This document shows positions 16,579 to 26,068 of a stretch of DNA of 64,000 nt, piece by piece; the stretch's first letter is position 1; each line of letters opens with the position of its first letter. Made by a program: the position numbers and the translations under genes. The DNA lies in assembly GCF_900114055.1 (NCBI RefSeq), contig NZ_FORR01000012.1, positions 51,704 to 115,703 of the forward strand. The letters are read 5' to 3'. The DNA comes from Thermoflavimicrobium dichotomicum. GTDB lineage: Bacteria > Bacillota > Bacilli > Thermoactinomycetales > Thermoactinomycetaceae. The notes under the pieces were generated by a model. The model had not been told where the DNA came from, made no database searches, and saw nothing but the letters and a program-made list of their open reading frames with translations.

Positions 16579-17454
16579 GTGGTCAAACATATTGGAGTGA
16601 TCGGCAGTGGCACGATGGGCAAAGGGATTGCCTATGTTGCTGCCTTGGCTGGTTATACAGTGGCTTTACAGGATATTTCTCCAAATGCTTTGGAAAGAGC
16701 AAAACAGGATATTCGAACCGAAATGGACAAAGCGATCAAAAGAGGATTGCTTGGTGAAGAAGATTGCCATCAAGCTTATGAACGAATCGCTTATACCACA
16801 CAGTTAAAAGATGCAGTGAAAGAAGCCGACCTGGTCATTGAAGCCGTTCTTGAGTTAATGGATGTAAAAATAGAAGTATTTAAGCAACTGGACTTACATG
16901 CTCCGCGTCATGCTATTTTGGCAACCAATACTTCTACCATGAGCCCAACGGAGCTTGCGGCTGCGACAAGCCGTCCAGAGCAATGTATTGCCATGCACTT
17001 TTTCAATCCTGTACACAAGATGAAGTTGGTTGAGATCGTACGTGGTTTGGATACCTCAGATGCGACCGTTCAAGTCGCCAAAGATGTAGCCAAAAAGATG
17101 GGCAAAGAGACAGTCGAAGTCAACGAATTCCCTGGATTTGTTACAAGCCGGATTAACTGTCTGATTGGAAACGAAGCGATGAATATGTTAATGGAAGGAG
17201 TGGCTTCTGCTGAAGATATCGACAAAGCCATCAAGCTGGGTTTGAATCATCCGATGGGACCGCTTGAGCTGGCTGATTTGGTAGGTTTGGATACACGTTT
17301 GCGCAATATGGAATACCTCTATAAACACCTGGGTGAAAAGTATCGACCATCCCCTTTGCTTGTAAAGTACGTCAAAGCAGGCCGGCTTGGACGAAAGACA
17401 GGACGCGGATTTTATGAGTATGATTACCGAGAAAAAGAAGAAAAAAGAGGATGA
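16579..17454 (+). CDS. 3-hydroxyacyl-CoA (3-hydroxybutyryl-CoA) dehydrogenase
   Basis: This 291-residue dehydrogenase has [20 protein letters not shown] (NAD Rossmann) and the family signature [15 protein letters not shown] containing the catalytic His. The C-terminal helical domain ends with [14 protein letters not shown]. It oxidises (S)-3-hydroxyacyl-CoA with NAD+. Start GTG 16579 has AGAGGGGAT upstream. It follows the enoyl-CoA hydratase in the same direction, so the two catalyse consecutive beta-oxidation steps. A 23-bp perfect terminator stem ends the unit. A paralogue sits at 20433. Confidence 0.93.
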   Translation: MVKHIGVIGSGTMGKGIAYVAALAGYTVALQDISPNALERAKQDIRTEMDKAIKRGLLGEEDCHQAYERIAYTTQLKDAVKEADLVIEAVLELMDVKIEVFKQLDLHAPRHAILATNTSTMSPTELAAATSRPEQCIAMHFFNPVHKMKLVEIVRGLDTSDATVQVAKDVAKKMGKETVEVNEFPGFVTSRINCLIGNEAMNMLMEGVASAEDIDKAIKLGLNHPMGPLELADLVGLDTRLRNMEYLYKHLGEKYRPSPLLVKYVKAGRLGRKTGRGFYEYDYREKEEKRG

Positions 17455-17495
17455 GCTTTGCCTAACAGGAAACAAAAGTCAAGTGCATGATCCAT

Positions 17496-17552
17496 AATAA
17501 AAAACTTCCGACTTCACACACTCAGTTATTGTGAAGTCGGAAGTTTTTTATT
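17496..17552. terminator. very strong bidirectional terminator
   Basis: A perfect 23-bp inverted repeat (17496-17518 and 17530-17552; core CTTCCGACTTCACA) is bounded by A and T runs. It separates the hydratase unit from the long sigma-54 operon. Confidence 0.9.
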
Positions 17553-17557
17553 AGGTG

Positions 17558-17599
17558 AATAAGTCAATTTTGCATTGGGTAATGCAAAATTGACTTATT
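17558..17599 (+). promoter_or_regulatory. 19-bp inverted repeat, likely enhancer for the sigma-54 activator
   Basis: A perfect repeat of AATAAGTCAATTTTGCATT with a GGGT spacer sits about 60 bases upstream of the -24 box. That is where bacterial enhancer-binding proteins usually bind. It has no T-run after it, so it is not a terminator. The activator at 29762-31483 is the obvious candidate ligand. Confidence 0.6.
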
Positions 17600-17639
17600 G
17601 AATTGATGTGAATAAAGGTTTTTTCCTGTTATTTTTACT

Positions 17640-17655
17640 TGGCATGCTATTTGCA
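17640..17655 (+). promoter_or_regulatory. sigma-54 (-24/-12) promoter of the twelve-gene acyl-CoA operon
   Basis: TGGCAT-N5-TTGCA has GG at 17641-17642 and GC at 17653-17654, the exact 12-base offset. It repeats the -24 box of the hydratase promoter and lies 55 bases before the acyl-CoA dehydrogenase start. Confidence 0.8.
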
Positions 17656-17709
17656 AAATAAATAGGGTGACCCATCAAAAAACACAGAGCTAAACCAGGA
17701 GGAGAGACC

Positions 17710-18867
17710 ATGGAATTTACACTGCCAAAAGAAATTGAAACATTAAAACGGATTGTCAGAGACTTTGTAAAAAACGAAGTGGAACCTGTGGCAATGGAAA
17801 TCGAAGAAAAAAACGAGATCCCTCAAAGAGTGATTGATCTGGCCAAAGAGTTAGGGTTGTTTGGAATTAGTATTCCAGAAGAATATGGCGGACTCGGGTT
17901 GTCCATGGTAGGTAAATGTGCCATTTACGAAGAGATTGGCAAAACACATAATGGCTTTACTTCTTTAATTGGAGCACATACCGGGATTGGTACGGTAGGG
18001 ATCGTGCAGCTTGGAACAGAGGAGCAAAAGAAACGCTATTTGCCAAAAATGGCCAGTGGGCAATGGATTGGGGCTTTTGCATTAACAGAACCAAGTGCTG
18101 GGTCGAATGCAGCTGCAATAAAAACAACTGCTGTACGTAAAGGGGATCGATATATTATTAATGGTTCCAAGCATTACATTACCAATGCCCGCGATGCCCA
18201 CGTGTTTACGGTTATGGCTGTGACGGATCCTGCAAAGGGACCAAAAGGAATCACTTCCTTTATTGTCGAGCGGGATTTTCCAGGATTTATCGTCGGAAAA
18301 ACAGAGAAAAAGATGGGGCTACATGGCTCACATTCCTGCGAGTTGTTTTTCGAAGACCTGGAAGTTCCGGTTGAGAATGTACTGGGCAAAGAAGGAGAAG
18401 GGTATTTCAATGCATTGAAAATTCTGACAGAAGGGCGTGCCGGTTTAGCCGCAAGAAATCTTGGTTCTTGTCAATATTTACTGGATCGATCCATCCAGTA
18501 TGCGATGGAGCGTGTTCAGTTTGGCAAGCCCATTATTGAACAGCAGGCCGTTTTGCACATGTTGGCGGACATGGCACTGGATATTGAAGCATTACGATCA
18601 ATGACCTATCGGGTCGCCTGGATGGTCGACCAAGGGATCAAGGTGATTAAAGAAGCTGCGATGGTGAAGCTGTTTGGTTCTGAAGTATATAATCGGGTTG
18701 CTGACAAAGCCGTGCAAATTCATGGTGGATTGGGATATAGTGCAGAGTACCCCATTGAACGATTCTATCGCGATGCACGAATTACCAAAATATATGAAGG
18801 TACCTCCGAAATCCAGCGCAATATCATCGGAACCCAGCTTATCAAAGAATACAAAAAGAAGGGGTAA
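17710..18867 (+). CDS. acyl-CoA dehydrogenase (short/medium-chain type)
   Basis: This 385-residue flavoenzyme has the FAD/substrate motifs ALTEPSAGSNAAAIKT and QIHGGLGYSAEYPIERFYRDARI. The catalytic base is Glu363 in YEGTSEIQRNIIG, the usual position in short- and medium-chain enzymes. It oxidises acyl-CoA to trans-2-enoyl-CoA and passes electrons to ETF. It is the first gene after the sigma-54 promoter. The ATG has AGGAGGAG upstream, and the next gene begins 4 bases after the stop. Substrate specificity is unknown. Confidence 0.93.
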   Translation: MEFTLPKEIETLKRIVRDFVKNEVEPVAMEIEEKNEIPQRVIDLAKELGLFGISIPEEYGGLGLSMVGKCAIYEEIGKTHNGFTSLIGAHTGIGTVGIVQLGTEEQKKRYLPKMASGQWIGAFALTEPSAGSNAAAIKTTAVRKGDRYIINGSKHYITNARDAHVFTVMAVTDPAKGPKGITSFIVERDFPGFIVGKTEKKMGLHGSHSCELFFEDLEVPVENVLGKEGEGYFNALKILTEGRAGLAARNLGSCQYLLDRSIQYAMERVQFGKPIIEQQAVLHMLADMALDIEALRSMTYRVAWMVDQGIKVIKEAAMVKLFGSEVYNRVADKAVQIHGGLGYSAEYPIERFYRDARITKIYEGTSEIQRNIIGTQLIKEYKKKG

Positions 18868-18871
18868 GGAA

Positions 18872-20446
18872 ATGGTTGAAATGCCTGTGTTTCAACTTTT
18901 AACAAATTCCGCTGCCAGGTTTCCTGATCATGTAGCGATTCGATTTGAAAACAGGACGTATACGTATCAGGAATTAAAAGAGCATGTGGATCGCTTGTCA
19001 ACTGTTCTTGCCCATTTAGGAATACAAAAGGGGGATCGTGTCGCACTTATTTTTCAGAACAGCCCTGAATATATCATTTCCTATTATGGTGTATTACAAG
19101 CGGGCGGAATTGTAGTCCAAGTGAATCCGTTTTATAAAGAGCGAGAACTTCTGAATATCCTTCAGGATTCTGAAGCTGGATGGGTATTATGCGAGAAAGA
19201 GCAATGGGACAAGCTGAAAACAATCCAATCTCATACAAATATTCAGCAAATCCTACTCTTTGGTTTGGAACCAGAAGCTACCGTCGAAAATGCGGTCCAT
19301 GTTGAACAGTTACTCGCGTCTACCCAGGCCAATCCACCAGACATCCCATTTCACGTGAAAGAGGATGTTGCTGTTTTGCAGTATACAGGTGGAACCACGG
19401 GACGTTCCAAAGGAGCCATGTTAACCCACTATAACCTGGTAGCCAATGTGCAACAATGCTATCAAATGGCTGCATCCATTCTGCAAATACCAGGCGAAAT
19501 CATGTTATGCCTGATCCCTCTTTACCATGTGTACAGTATGACAAGCTGTATGAATTATGCCATTTTCCTGGGAGCAACCATTGTTTTACGGCGGAAGTTT
19601 GATGTGAATGAAGTATTTGAACTTATTCAGAAATATCGTCCTACTTTGTTTCCAGCCGTTCCGACGATGTTCATTGCTCTCCTGAACCATCCCAAAAGCA
19701 ATGAGGTCGATTTGTCCTCACTCAAGCATTGTATTAGCGGGTCAGCACCCATACCGACTGAGATTATTCGACGTTTTGAAGAAAAAACAGGAGCGATTAT
19801 TACGGAAGGATATGGATTGTCTGAAGCTTCACCTGTGACTCATCGCAATCCGCTTCAGGGTAAGCGCAAGCCAGGAAGCATCGGGATCCCTCTCCCGTAT
19901 ACAGAAGCTAAAATAGTGGATCTGGAGACAGGGACCAAAACGCTTCCTCCAGGTAAAGAAGGAGAGCTCGTGGTAAGAGGACCTCAAGTGATGAAAGGTT
20001 ACTGGAAAAATCCAGAGGAGACGAAGCAGGCTTTAAGAGATGGCTGGCTGTATACGGGAGACATTGCTAAAAGGGATGAGGAGAATTACTACTATATTGT
20101 TGGACGGAAAAAAGAAATGATAATTACTGGTGGGTTTAATGTGTATCCCAATGAAGTTGAGGAAGTGCTTTACAAGCATCCAGGAGTTCGAGAAGCTGCC
20201 GTCATTGGTATTACTGATGATTATCGGGGTGAGGCGGTTAAGGCATTTATTGTCCCACAACCTCATGTATCGTTGACGGAAGATGAGCTTATCCAGTTTT
20301 GTCGCAGTCAGCTTGCGAACTATAAAGTTCCACGTTGTATTGAGTTTCGAGACTCTCTCCCGAAGTCAAACGTGGGTAAGGTATTACGACGGATTTTGGT
20401 GGAGGAAGAGCGAAGAAAGAGGGGAGATAAAAATGAACATCGATGA
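18872..20446 (+). CDS. acyl-CoA ligase (AMP-forming)
   Basis: This 524-residue ANL ligase has YTGGTTGRSKGAMLTHYN, GYGLSEASP, YTGDIAKRDEENYYY and the C-terminal LPKSNVGKVLRRIL with the catalytic Lys. It is closely similar to the ligase at the left end of the window. Start ATG 18872 follows AAGGGGTAAGGAA; the frame is open upstream but lies inside the dehydrogenase gene. Its last 14 bases overlap the following dehydrogenase. In the operon it would activate the imported acid, complementing the CoA-transferase. Confidence 0.92.
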   Translation: MVEMPVFQLLTNSAARFPDHVAIRFENRTYTYQELKEHVDRLSTVLAHLGIQKGDRVALIFQNSPEYIISYYGVLQAGGIVVQVNPFYKERELLNILQDSEAGWVLCEKEQWDKLKTIQSHTNIQQILLFGLEPEATVENAVHVEQLLASTQANPPDIPFHVKEDVAVLQYTGGTTGRSKGAMLTHYNLVANVQQCYQMAASILQIPGEIMLCLIPLYHVYSMTSCMNYAIFLGATIVLRRKFDVNEVFELIQKYRPTLFPAVPTMFIALLNHPKSNEVDLSSLKHCISGSAPIPTEIIRRFEEKTGAIITEGYGLSEASPVTHRNPLQGKRKPGSIGIPLPYTEAKIVDLETGTKTLPPGKEGELVVRGPQVMKGYWKNPEETKQALRDGWLYTGDIAKRDEENYYYIVGRKKEMIITGGFNVYPNEVEEVLYKHPGVREAAVIGITDDYRGEAVKAFIVPQPHVSLTEDELIQFCRSQLANYKVPRCIEFRDSLPKSNVGKVLRRILVEEERRKRGDKNEHR

Positions 20447-21314
20447 TGTGAAAAAGATTCTGGTTGTAGGTTCTGGAGCAATGGGCTCGCAAATTGCGAT
20501 GGTTTGTGCATTAGCGGGTTATGAAGTTAGCGTTCAGGATATATCAGAGGAAAGTTTACGGAAAGCGAAAGAGTCACTCCATTATCACATGAAAAGAAGA
20601 GTTGATAAGGGAAAATTGACACAATCCCAGGTAGATGAAGCATTTGCACGCCTTGGATTCACAACCGATCTAACGGCAGTAGCCCGAGATGCCGATGTGG
20701 TGATCGAGGCGATTATTGAAAAGTTGGAGACGAAACGCCAGTTATTCAGCGAATTGGATCAATTGACTCCAGCCCGAACGATACTAGCTACAAACAGCTC
20801 AACGATCGTCAGTTCCAAACTGGCTGATGCTACCAACCGACCTGATCGCGTTTGCAATATGCATTTTTTCAATCCAGCACTGGTGATGGAGCTCGTAGAA
20901 GTGGTTCGCAATCCACAAACGTCTCAAGAAACTGTTGATGTGATTGTAGAACTATCCCGCTGTATCGGAAAAATTCCGATTGTTCTTCATAAAGAAATTT
21001 CCGGTTTTGTTGCGAACCGGATTCTTGGAGCATTGACAGATGAGGCTATTTCTCTCTATGAACAGGGAATTGCGTCGATTGAGGATATTGATCTGGCTTG
21101 CATGAAAGCGCTTAATCATCCGATTGGTCCGTTTGCCTTGATGGATCTGACTGGCATTGATGTGAATTATTATGTTCGGATGCAAAGAATGCAGGAAACG
21201 GGCGACCCAGCACTTGGGCCCAAGAAATCAGTGATCGAAAAGTTTGAAAAGGGAGAATGGGGCAGAAAGACTGGAAAAGGATGGTATGATTACCGGGGCG
21301 ATTCAAACAAATAA
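20433..21314 (+). CDS. 3-hydroxyacyl-CoA (3-hydroxybutyryl-CoA) dehydrogenase, paralogue
   Basis: This 293-residue protein has VVGSGAMGSQIAMVCALAGY, ATNSSTIVSSKLA, HFFNPALVMELVEVV with the catalytic His, and GEWGRKTGKGWYDY. Start ATG 20433 has AGAGGGGAG upstream and overlaps the ligase end, implying translational coupling. It performs the third beta-oxidation step. No enoyl-CoA hydratase lies in this operon, so that step probably comes from the neighbouring gene at 15768, which is under the same type of promoter. Confidence 0.92.
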   Translation: MNIDDVKKILVVGSGAMGSQIAMVCALAGYEVSVQDISEESLRKAKESLHYHMKRRVDKGKLTQSQVDEAFARLGFTTDLTAVARDADVVIEAIIEKLETKRQLFSELDQLTPARTILATNSSTIVSSKLADATNRPDRVCNMHFFNPALVMELVEVVRNPQTSQETVDVIVELSRCIGKIPIVLHKEISGFVANRILGALTDEAISLYEQGIASIEDIDLACMKALNHPIGPFALMDLTGIDVNYYVRMQRMQETGDPALGPKKSVIEKFEKGEWGRKTGKGWYDYRGDSNK

Positions 21315-21338
21315 CAATAACATGCTGGGGGTGAAAGT

Positions 21339-22526
21339 ATGAGTGAAGTCGTGATTGTCAGTGCAACACGCACAGCGATCGGTAAATATGGTGGTACATT
21401 GGCTTCTGTGAATCCTGAAGACTTGGCGGAGACGGTCATTCAATCCGTTTTGAAACGGGCAGACATTTCACCTGAATTGGTAGATGCAGTAATTTTAGGC
21501 CATGTTCGTTCAACGAGCCGTGCAAATAATATCGCCAGGGTAGCGACTTTAAAAGCAAAGTTGCCGATTTCTGCCCATGCATATACCGTGAATATGCTCT
21601 GTGGGTCAGGAATGCAAGCCATTCACCTTGGAATGAATGAAATTCGACTCGGTGAAGCAGATATTGTGATAGCCGGTGGAACCGAAAATATGAGTCAATC
21701 CATTTTCTACCTGCGTAATGTGCAAAGTCCTGGACATACCCCTGAGTTGGTTGATGCCAATGTTGAAGGTGGACCTGGTTCACAGCCCATTGAGATTTAT
21801 GGAAGGATTAGCATGGGACAAACAGCGGAAAATGTGGCAGAAAAATATGGAATCAGTCGTGAAGATCAGGACCGTTTTGCGTATGAAAGCCAAATGAAGG
21901 CGAAAGAAGCGTTGGAAACCGGACGATTCAAAGACGAGATTACACCTGTTGCAGTACAAACGAAAAAAGAGAGGATTACCTTTGAAATCGATGAATTTCC
22001 CCGGCCGAATACAACTCTGGAAAAATTGGCAAGTCTGCCACCTGTTTTCAAAGAAAATGGAACAGTTACGGCCGGAAATTCATGTGGACGAAATGATGGA
22101 GCTGCGGCAGTGCTATTGATGTCGCTGGAAAAAGCGAAAGAGCTGGGTATAAAGCCGTTGGCTCGGATTGTTGCCTTTGCAGCAGCAGGTGTGGAACCTG
22201 CATATATGGGGATCGGTCCTGTTCCTGCTACCCAAAAAGTGCTTGAACGTTCTGGACTTTCACTGGATGATATCGATCTGATTGAGCTCAATGAAGCATT
22301 TGCATCGCAATCCCTGGCATGTATTCGTGAGCTGAATCTGGACCTCAAAAAAGTGAATGTCAATGGGGGAGCGATTGCATTAGGCCATCCTCTTGGATGC
22401 ACAGGTACACGATTGGTTGTCACACTCTTACACGAGATGAGGCGACGTGGCAGTCGTTATGGATTGGCAACACAATGTATCGGGGGTGGTCAGGGAGTAG
22501 CGATGATCATTGAAAATTTATACTAG
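21339..22526 (+). CDS. acetyl-CoA acetyltransferase / thiolase
   Basis: This 395-residue thiolase has the nucleophile Cys88 in [11 protein letters not shown], the His motif [19 protein letters not shown], and the second Cys in [14 protein letters not shown]. The family cleaves 3-ketoacyl-CoA or condenses acetyl-CoA. The start ATG has GGGGGTGA upstream. It lies between the hydroxyacyl-CoA dehydrogenase and the CoA-transferase genes. The second thiolase at 28487 is of similar type, so the pair may differ in chain length. Confidence 0.93.
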   Translation: MSEVVIVSATRTAIGKYGGTLASVNPEDLAETVIQSVLKRADISPELVDAVILGHVRSTSRANNIARVATLKAKLPISAHAYTVNMLCGSGMQAIHLGMNEIRLGEADIVIAGGTENMSQSIFYLRNVQSPGHTPELVDANVEGGPGSQPIEIYGRISMGQTAENVAEKYGISREDQDRFAYESQMKAKEALETGRFKDEITPVAVQTKKERITFEIDEFPRPNTTLEKLASLPPVFKENGTVTAGNSCGRNDGAAAVLLMSLEKAKELGIKPLARIVAFAAAGVEPAYMGIGPVPATQKVLERSGLSLDDIDLIELNEAFASQSLACIRELNLDLKKVNVNGGAIALGHPLGCTGTRLVVTLLHEMRRRGSRYGLATQCIGGGQGVAMIIENLY

Positions 22527-22546
22527 AGAGAAGGAGGAGAGAGCAA

Positions 22547-23209
22547 ATGCCAGCAAGATTCATGACAGCACGGGAAGCTGTTGCCTTGGTGCCAAGTGGT
22601 TCAACGGTCATGGTTGGGGGATTTGGTCTCTCCGGCCAACCGTTGTCTCTTCTGGAGGCATTGCTCGAAACAGAGGTACGGGATTTAACGGTGATCAGCA
22701 ACAATGTAGGCCAACAGGGGAAAGGGCTTGGGAAATTGCTGCTGGATAACCGGATTAAAAAAGCAATCGGTACCTATTTTACCAGTAATCCAGACGTTTC
22801 CCGGTACAAGCGGGAAGGAAAGCTGGAAGTGGAGTTGCTTCCCCAAGGTACTTTCAGTGAAGCGATCCGGCTTGGCGGAAGTGGAATTCCAGCGTTTTAT
22901 ACACCAACTGCTGCAGGCACCTTGTTGGCTGAAGGAAAAGAAACACGCATATTTGATGGAAAGGAGTATGTGCTTGAACGGAGTCTTCGTGCAGATGTCG
23001 CACTAATTAAGGCCTATAAAGCGGATCGTTACGGCAATCTGGTTTACTATAAGACTGCCCGTAATTTTAATCCACTCATGGCGATGGCTGCAGATTTAAC
23101 GATTGTGGAAGTGGATGAGGTGGTAGAAGTAGGAGAATTGGATCCGGAAGCAATTGTAACTCCTCATGTGTTTGTCGATGTGGTGGTACAAAAGGAGGCA
23201 TCCTCATGA
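22547..23209 (+). CDS. 3-oxoacid CoA-transferase subunit A
   Basis: This 220-residue class I CoA-transferase alpha subunit has the glycine-rich GSTVMVGGFGLSGQP near the N-terminus. ADVALIKAYKADRYGNLVY and TARNFNPLMAMAA are also family blocks. It pairs with the following beta subunit, whose ATG overlaps this stop by 4 bases. The complex transfers CoA between an acyl-CoA such as succinyl- or acetyl-CoA and a short acid such as acetoacetate or butyrate. An AAGGAGGAGAG ribosome binding site is present. Confidence 0.92.
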   Translation: MPARFMTAREAVALVPSGSTVMVGGFGLSGQPLSLLEALLETEVRDLTVISNNVGQQGKGLGKLLLDNRIKKAIGTYFTSNPDVSRYKREGKLEVELLPQGTFSEAIRLGGSGIPAFYTPTAAGTLLAEGKETRIFDGKEYVLERSLRADVALIKAYKADRYGNLVYYKTARNFNPLMAMAADLTIVEVDEVVEVGELDPEAIVTPHVFVDVVVQKEASS

Positions 23210-23895
23210 TGGATCCACGACATTATGTTGCATGGAGAGCGGCTCAAGAACTGGAAAGTGGGGATATTGTGAACTTGGGGATTGGGATTCCGATCCTGGT
23301 TGCGGATTATATCCCCAAGGATCGACAGGTGTTTTTGCAATCAGAAAACGGAATCCTGGGTGTTGGACCGACTCCTCCCACTGAATCCCAAGACCCTGAT
23401 TTAATTAATGCAAGCAAGTTACCCATTTCGGAACAAATCGGAGCCTCATACTTTGACTCCTCGTTATCCTTTGCCATGATGCGCGGAGGGCATATCCACA
23501 AGACGGTGATTGGAACATTGCAAATCAGTCAGTCCGGGGATATTGCCAATTGGGCCGTTCCTGGAAAGGATGTGCTGGGAGTTGGAGGAGCCATGGATTT
23601 AATTGTGGGTGCTCGTACAGTGATTGTGGTTTCTACTCATCTAACTTCTGATGGAAAACCGAAGATCTTGCCTGCATGTACGTTTCCTTTGACGGCCAAA
23701 GGAGAAGCCGATGTGTTGATTACGGAATATGCTGTTTTTCGTTTTATTGATAATCAGATGGTCCTGGAAGAATTGGTCGATGATCTGACTCTCGATCAAT
23801 TGAAACAAATCACACCTGCTCATTATGAAATATCTGATCATTTTCGGATGGTGAATAGAACTGAATATTTAACAAATAAACAATCGATGGGGTAA
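23206..23895 (+). CDS. 3-oxoacid CoA-transferase subunit B
   Basis: This 229-residue beta subunit carries the active-site Glu in LQSENGILGVGP, the family's SENG signature. GGHIHKTVIGTLQIS and VPGKDVLGVGGAMDL are further family blocks. ATG 23206 lies within ATGATG and overlaps the alpha subunit stop, so translation is coupled; ATG 23209 is an equal alternative. With the acyl-CoA ligase it gives the operon two ways to activate an acid. Confidence 0.92.
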   Translation: MMDPRHYVAWRAAQELESGDIVNLGIGIPILVADYIPKDRQVFLQSENGILGVGPTPPTESQDPDLINASKLPISEQIGASYFDSSLSFAMMRGGHIHKTVIGTLQISQSGDIANWAVPGKDVLGVGGAMDLIVGARTVIVVSTHLTSDGKPKILPACTFPLTAKGEADVLITEYAVFRFIDNQMVLEELVDDLTLDQLKQITPAHYEISDHFRMVNRTEYLTNKQSMG

Positions 23896-23909
23896 AAGGG
23901 GAGACAAAA

Positions 23910-25166
23910 ATGTTCGGTAAGCGATTCACTCGATTATGCCTGGCGATCCTGTTGGCAACCAGTTTCATGGCGGGCTGTTCAAGCATGGCTTCGGAAGAAG
24001 ATACATTAAGGGTAGGTGTGGCCTTTCCAGTATCCGGTAGCCTGGCAAAAATTGGACAAGCTTGTACAAATGGAATCGAGATTGCCAAAGACATTGTGAA
24101 TGAGCGGCCCCATGCTAAAAAAATTGAATTGGTAAAAGTGGATATACCCGATGTCACGTCTGCAGTCAATGAAGTCAATCGCCTGATTACCATGGAAAAT
24201 GTAAAAACAATTGTTGGTGCTTATGGAAGTCCTTTGGCAATGGCAGCTTCCGAAATAACGGAGAGAAACAAAGTGATACTGTGGGAAGTAGCCGCAACGG
24301 ATCCAAGATTGACAGGACGCGGTTACCGATATGTTTTTCGACCCAATCCGAACGCCAGCTCTTACGGTCCTGCATCCATTGAATTTTTGGAAAAGGTAGT
24401 CAGCCCCAAGCTTGGCAAGAAACCGTCTCAATTAAGGATTGCATTGCTACATGAAGATGGTGACTTTGGACACGGGGTCTCCAAAGCAACCAGGAAAGCT
24501 GCCCAAAAAGCAGGGATGCCTATCATCGGGGAGTTAAAGTATAATGCGAAAACGACCAATGATATGACATCCATCATTTTACAACTGAAAAAATGGAACC
24601 CGGATGTGCTCGATGTAGTTCAGTACAACAACGACGCACAACTTTTTTTAAAACAGGCGAAACAGTTGGGGTATGTGCCGAAGGTAATAATAGCCAATGG
24701 CGCCGGACAGAGTACAGATAATTTTGGTGATGCATTTGGCAAGGACGCAGACGGCGTGCTGGATACTTCCAGTGCGATGTTACTGAATACCCATGCGTTA
24801 ACACCTGAAGCAAGGCAAATCAATGAAGAATTTTTTAAGCGCTTTCAAAAGAAGTTTGGCAAGAAACCGGATCTGATTGCCAAAGTGGCTTTTTCCTCTG
24901 CGTACATTCTCTTTAACGAAGTTTTGCAAAAAACAGGAACGACGGATCCGGAAAAAGTACGTCAACAAGCACTGTCCCTGGACTTGCCGATCGGATCAAC
25001 TCCTGTAGGTTGGGGCATTCACTTTGATCAGAATGGGCAAAACACGCGGGCACAGATGACCGTGATGCAATGGCAGAATGGCAAATTACTCGCTGTGTAT
25101 CCTGAAAAGTTTGCACTTACCAAACCGATTTATATACCACTGCCGAAATGGAACGAACGAAAATAG
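23910..25166 (+). CDS. ABC transporter substrate-binding lipoprotein (Liv/branched-chain amino acid family)
   Basis: This 418-residue protein starts with a lipoprotein signal peptide: positive MFGKRFTR, a hydrophobic core, then the lipobox FMAGC with Cys at about residue 23. The mature part is a type I periplasmic-binding fold (RVGVAFPVSGSLAKIGQ, IVGAYGSPLAMAASEI). It would sit on the outer face of the membrane and deliver the ligand to the permeases encoded next. The Liv family also binds amides, urea and aromatic or short carboxylic acids. The acyl-CoA enzymes around it suggest a carboxylic acid rather than an amino acid, but the ligand is unknown. Confidence 0.9.
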   Translation: MFGKRFTRLCLAILLATSFMAGCSSMASEEDTLRVGVAFPVSGSLAKIGQACTNGIEIAKDIVNERPHAKKIELVKVDIPDVTSAVNEVNRLITMENVKTIVGAYGSPLAMAASEITERNKVILWEVAATDPRLTGRGYRYVFRPNPNASSYGPASIEFLEKVVSPKLGKKPSQLRIALLHEDGDFGHGVSKATRKAAQKAGMPIIGELKYNAKTTNDMTSIILQLKKWNPDVLDVVQYNNDAQLFLKQAKQLGYVPKVIIANGAGQSTDNFGDAFGKDADGVLDTSSAMLLNTHALTPEARQINEEFFKRFQKKFGKKPDLIAKVAFSSAYILFNEVLQKTGTTDPEKVRQQALSLDLPIGSTPVGWGIHFDQNGQNTRAQMTVMQWQNGKLLAVYPEKFALTKPIYIPLPKWNERK

Positions 25167-25183
25167 ATTAGGATGGTGAAGCC

Positions 25184-26068
25184 ATGGATATTTTTCTTCA
25201 ATTGTTGATATCAGGGATTTTGCTTGGTGGCGTTTATGTTCTTGTGAGTATTGGTTTGACTTTGGTTTTCGGTGTGATGAAGATTGTGAACTTTGCTCAT
25301 GGTGACTTTCTTATGCTGGGTATGTTTGGTGCTTTCTTCTTGTATCAGCTCTTTGGTTTGAATCCCTATCTATCATTGTTGATCGTTACACCTGCCCTGT
25401 TTATCCTTGGTCTGATTATTTATAAAACGATTGTAGGCAGGACGATTTCACGTCCCCATGTAGTACAAATATTTTCATTTATTGGATTATCTGTTGCATT
25501 CCAAAACATGGCCCTCGTATTGTTTTCCGCTGATTTCCGTTCAATCAACCATCCTGTTTCAACGAAAGTGATTCATATGGGTCCGATCCATATTAGCTTT
25601 CCATCATTCATTGCCTTCATTGTGGCTGGGATTATTACGATTCTTCTGTTTATCTTTTTGTATTACACCTATACAGGAAAAGCCATTCGTGCAGCTGCCC
25701 AGGATCGATTTGCCGCTACTTTGATGGGGGTATCCATTCAGAAAATTTATGCCCTTACTTTTGGCATCGGCATCGGGATTTTAGGGATAGCCGGTTCGCT
25801 CATGGTCCCCATTTACTCCGTTTATCCAACGGTTGGTGAACAGTTTGTTTTAATCGCTTTTGTGGTTGTAGTACTTGGAGGGTTAGGCAGTCTGCCAGGT
25901 GCTGTAGTGGGGGGATTGTTGATTGGGCTAATTGAGACGATGAGCAGTTATTTTATTGCCCCATCGATGAAACAACTGGTTTACTTTTGTGTATTCATCC
26001 TGATATTGATTTTGCGTCCGAATGGGTTGTTTGGTAAAGAAGGCGCTGCAGAGGAGGCCTTGGAATGA
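25184..26068 (+). CDS. ABC transporter permease, LivH family
   Basis: This 294-residue integral membrane protein has about eight hydrophobic segments. It contains the LivH phrases MKIVNFAHGDFLMLG, GKAIRAAAQDRFAATLMG and VVLGGLGSLPGAVVGGL. It forms the channel with the LivM-type permease, whose ATG overlaps this stop. The ribosome binding site is AGGATGGTGAAG. Confidence 0.92.
   Translation: MDIFLQLLISGILLGGVYVLVSIGLTLVFGVMKIVNFAHGDFLMLGMFGAFFLYQLFGLNPYLSLLIVTPALFILGLIIYKTIVGRTISRPHVVQIFSFIGLSVAFQNMALVLFSADFRSINHPVSTKVIHMGPIHISFPSFIAFIVAGIITILLFIFLYYTYTGKAIRAAAQDRFAATLMGVSIQKIYALTFGIGIGILGIAGSLMVPIYSVYPTVGEQFVLIAFVVVVLGGLGSLPGAVVGGLLIGLIETMSSYFIAPSMKQLVYFCVFILILILRPNGLFGKEGAAEEALE

Noticed and set aside
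17558..17599. Terminator
   Set aside because: The inverted repeat is AT rich, has no T tract, and sits where a sigma-54 enhancer is expected. The real terminator is just upstream at 17496-17552.
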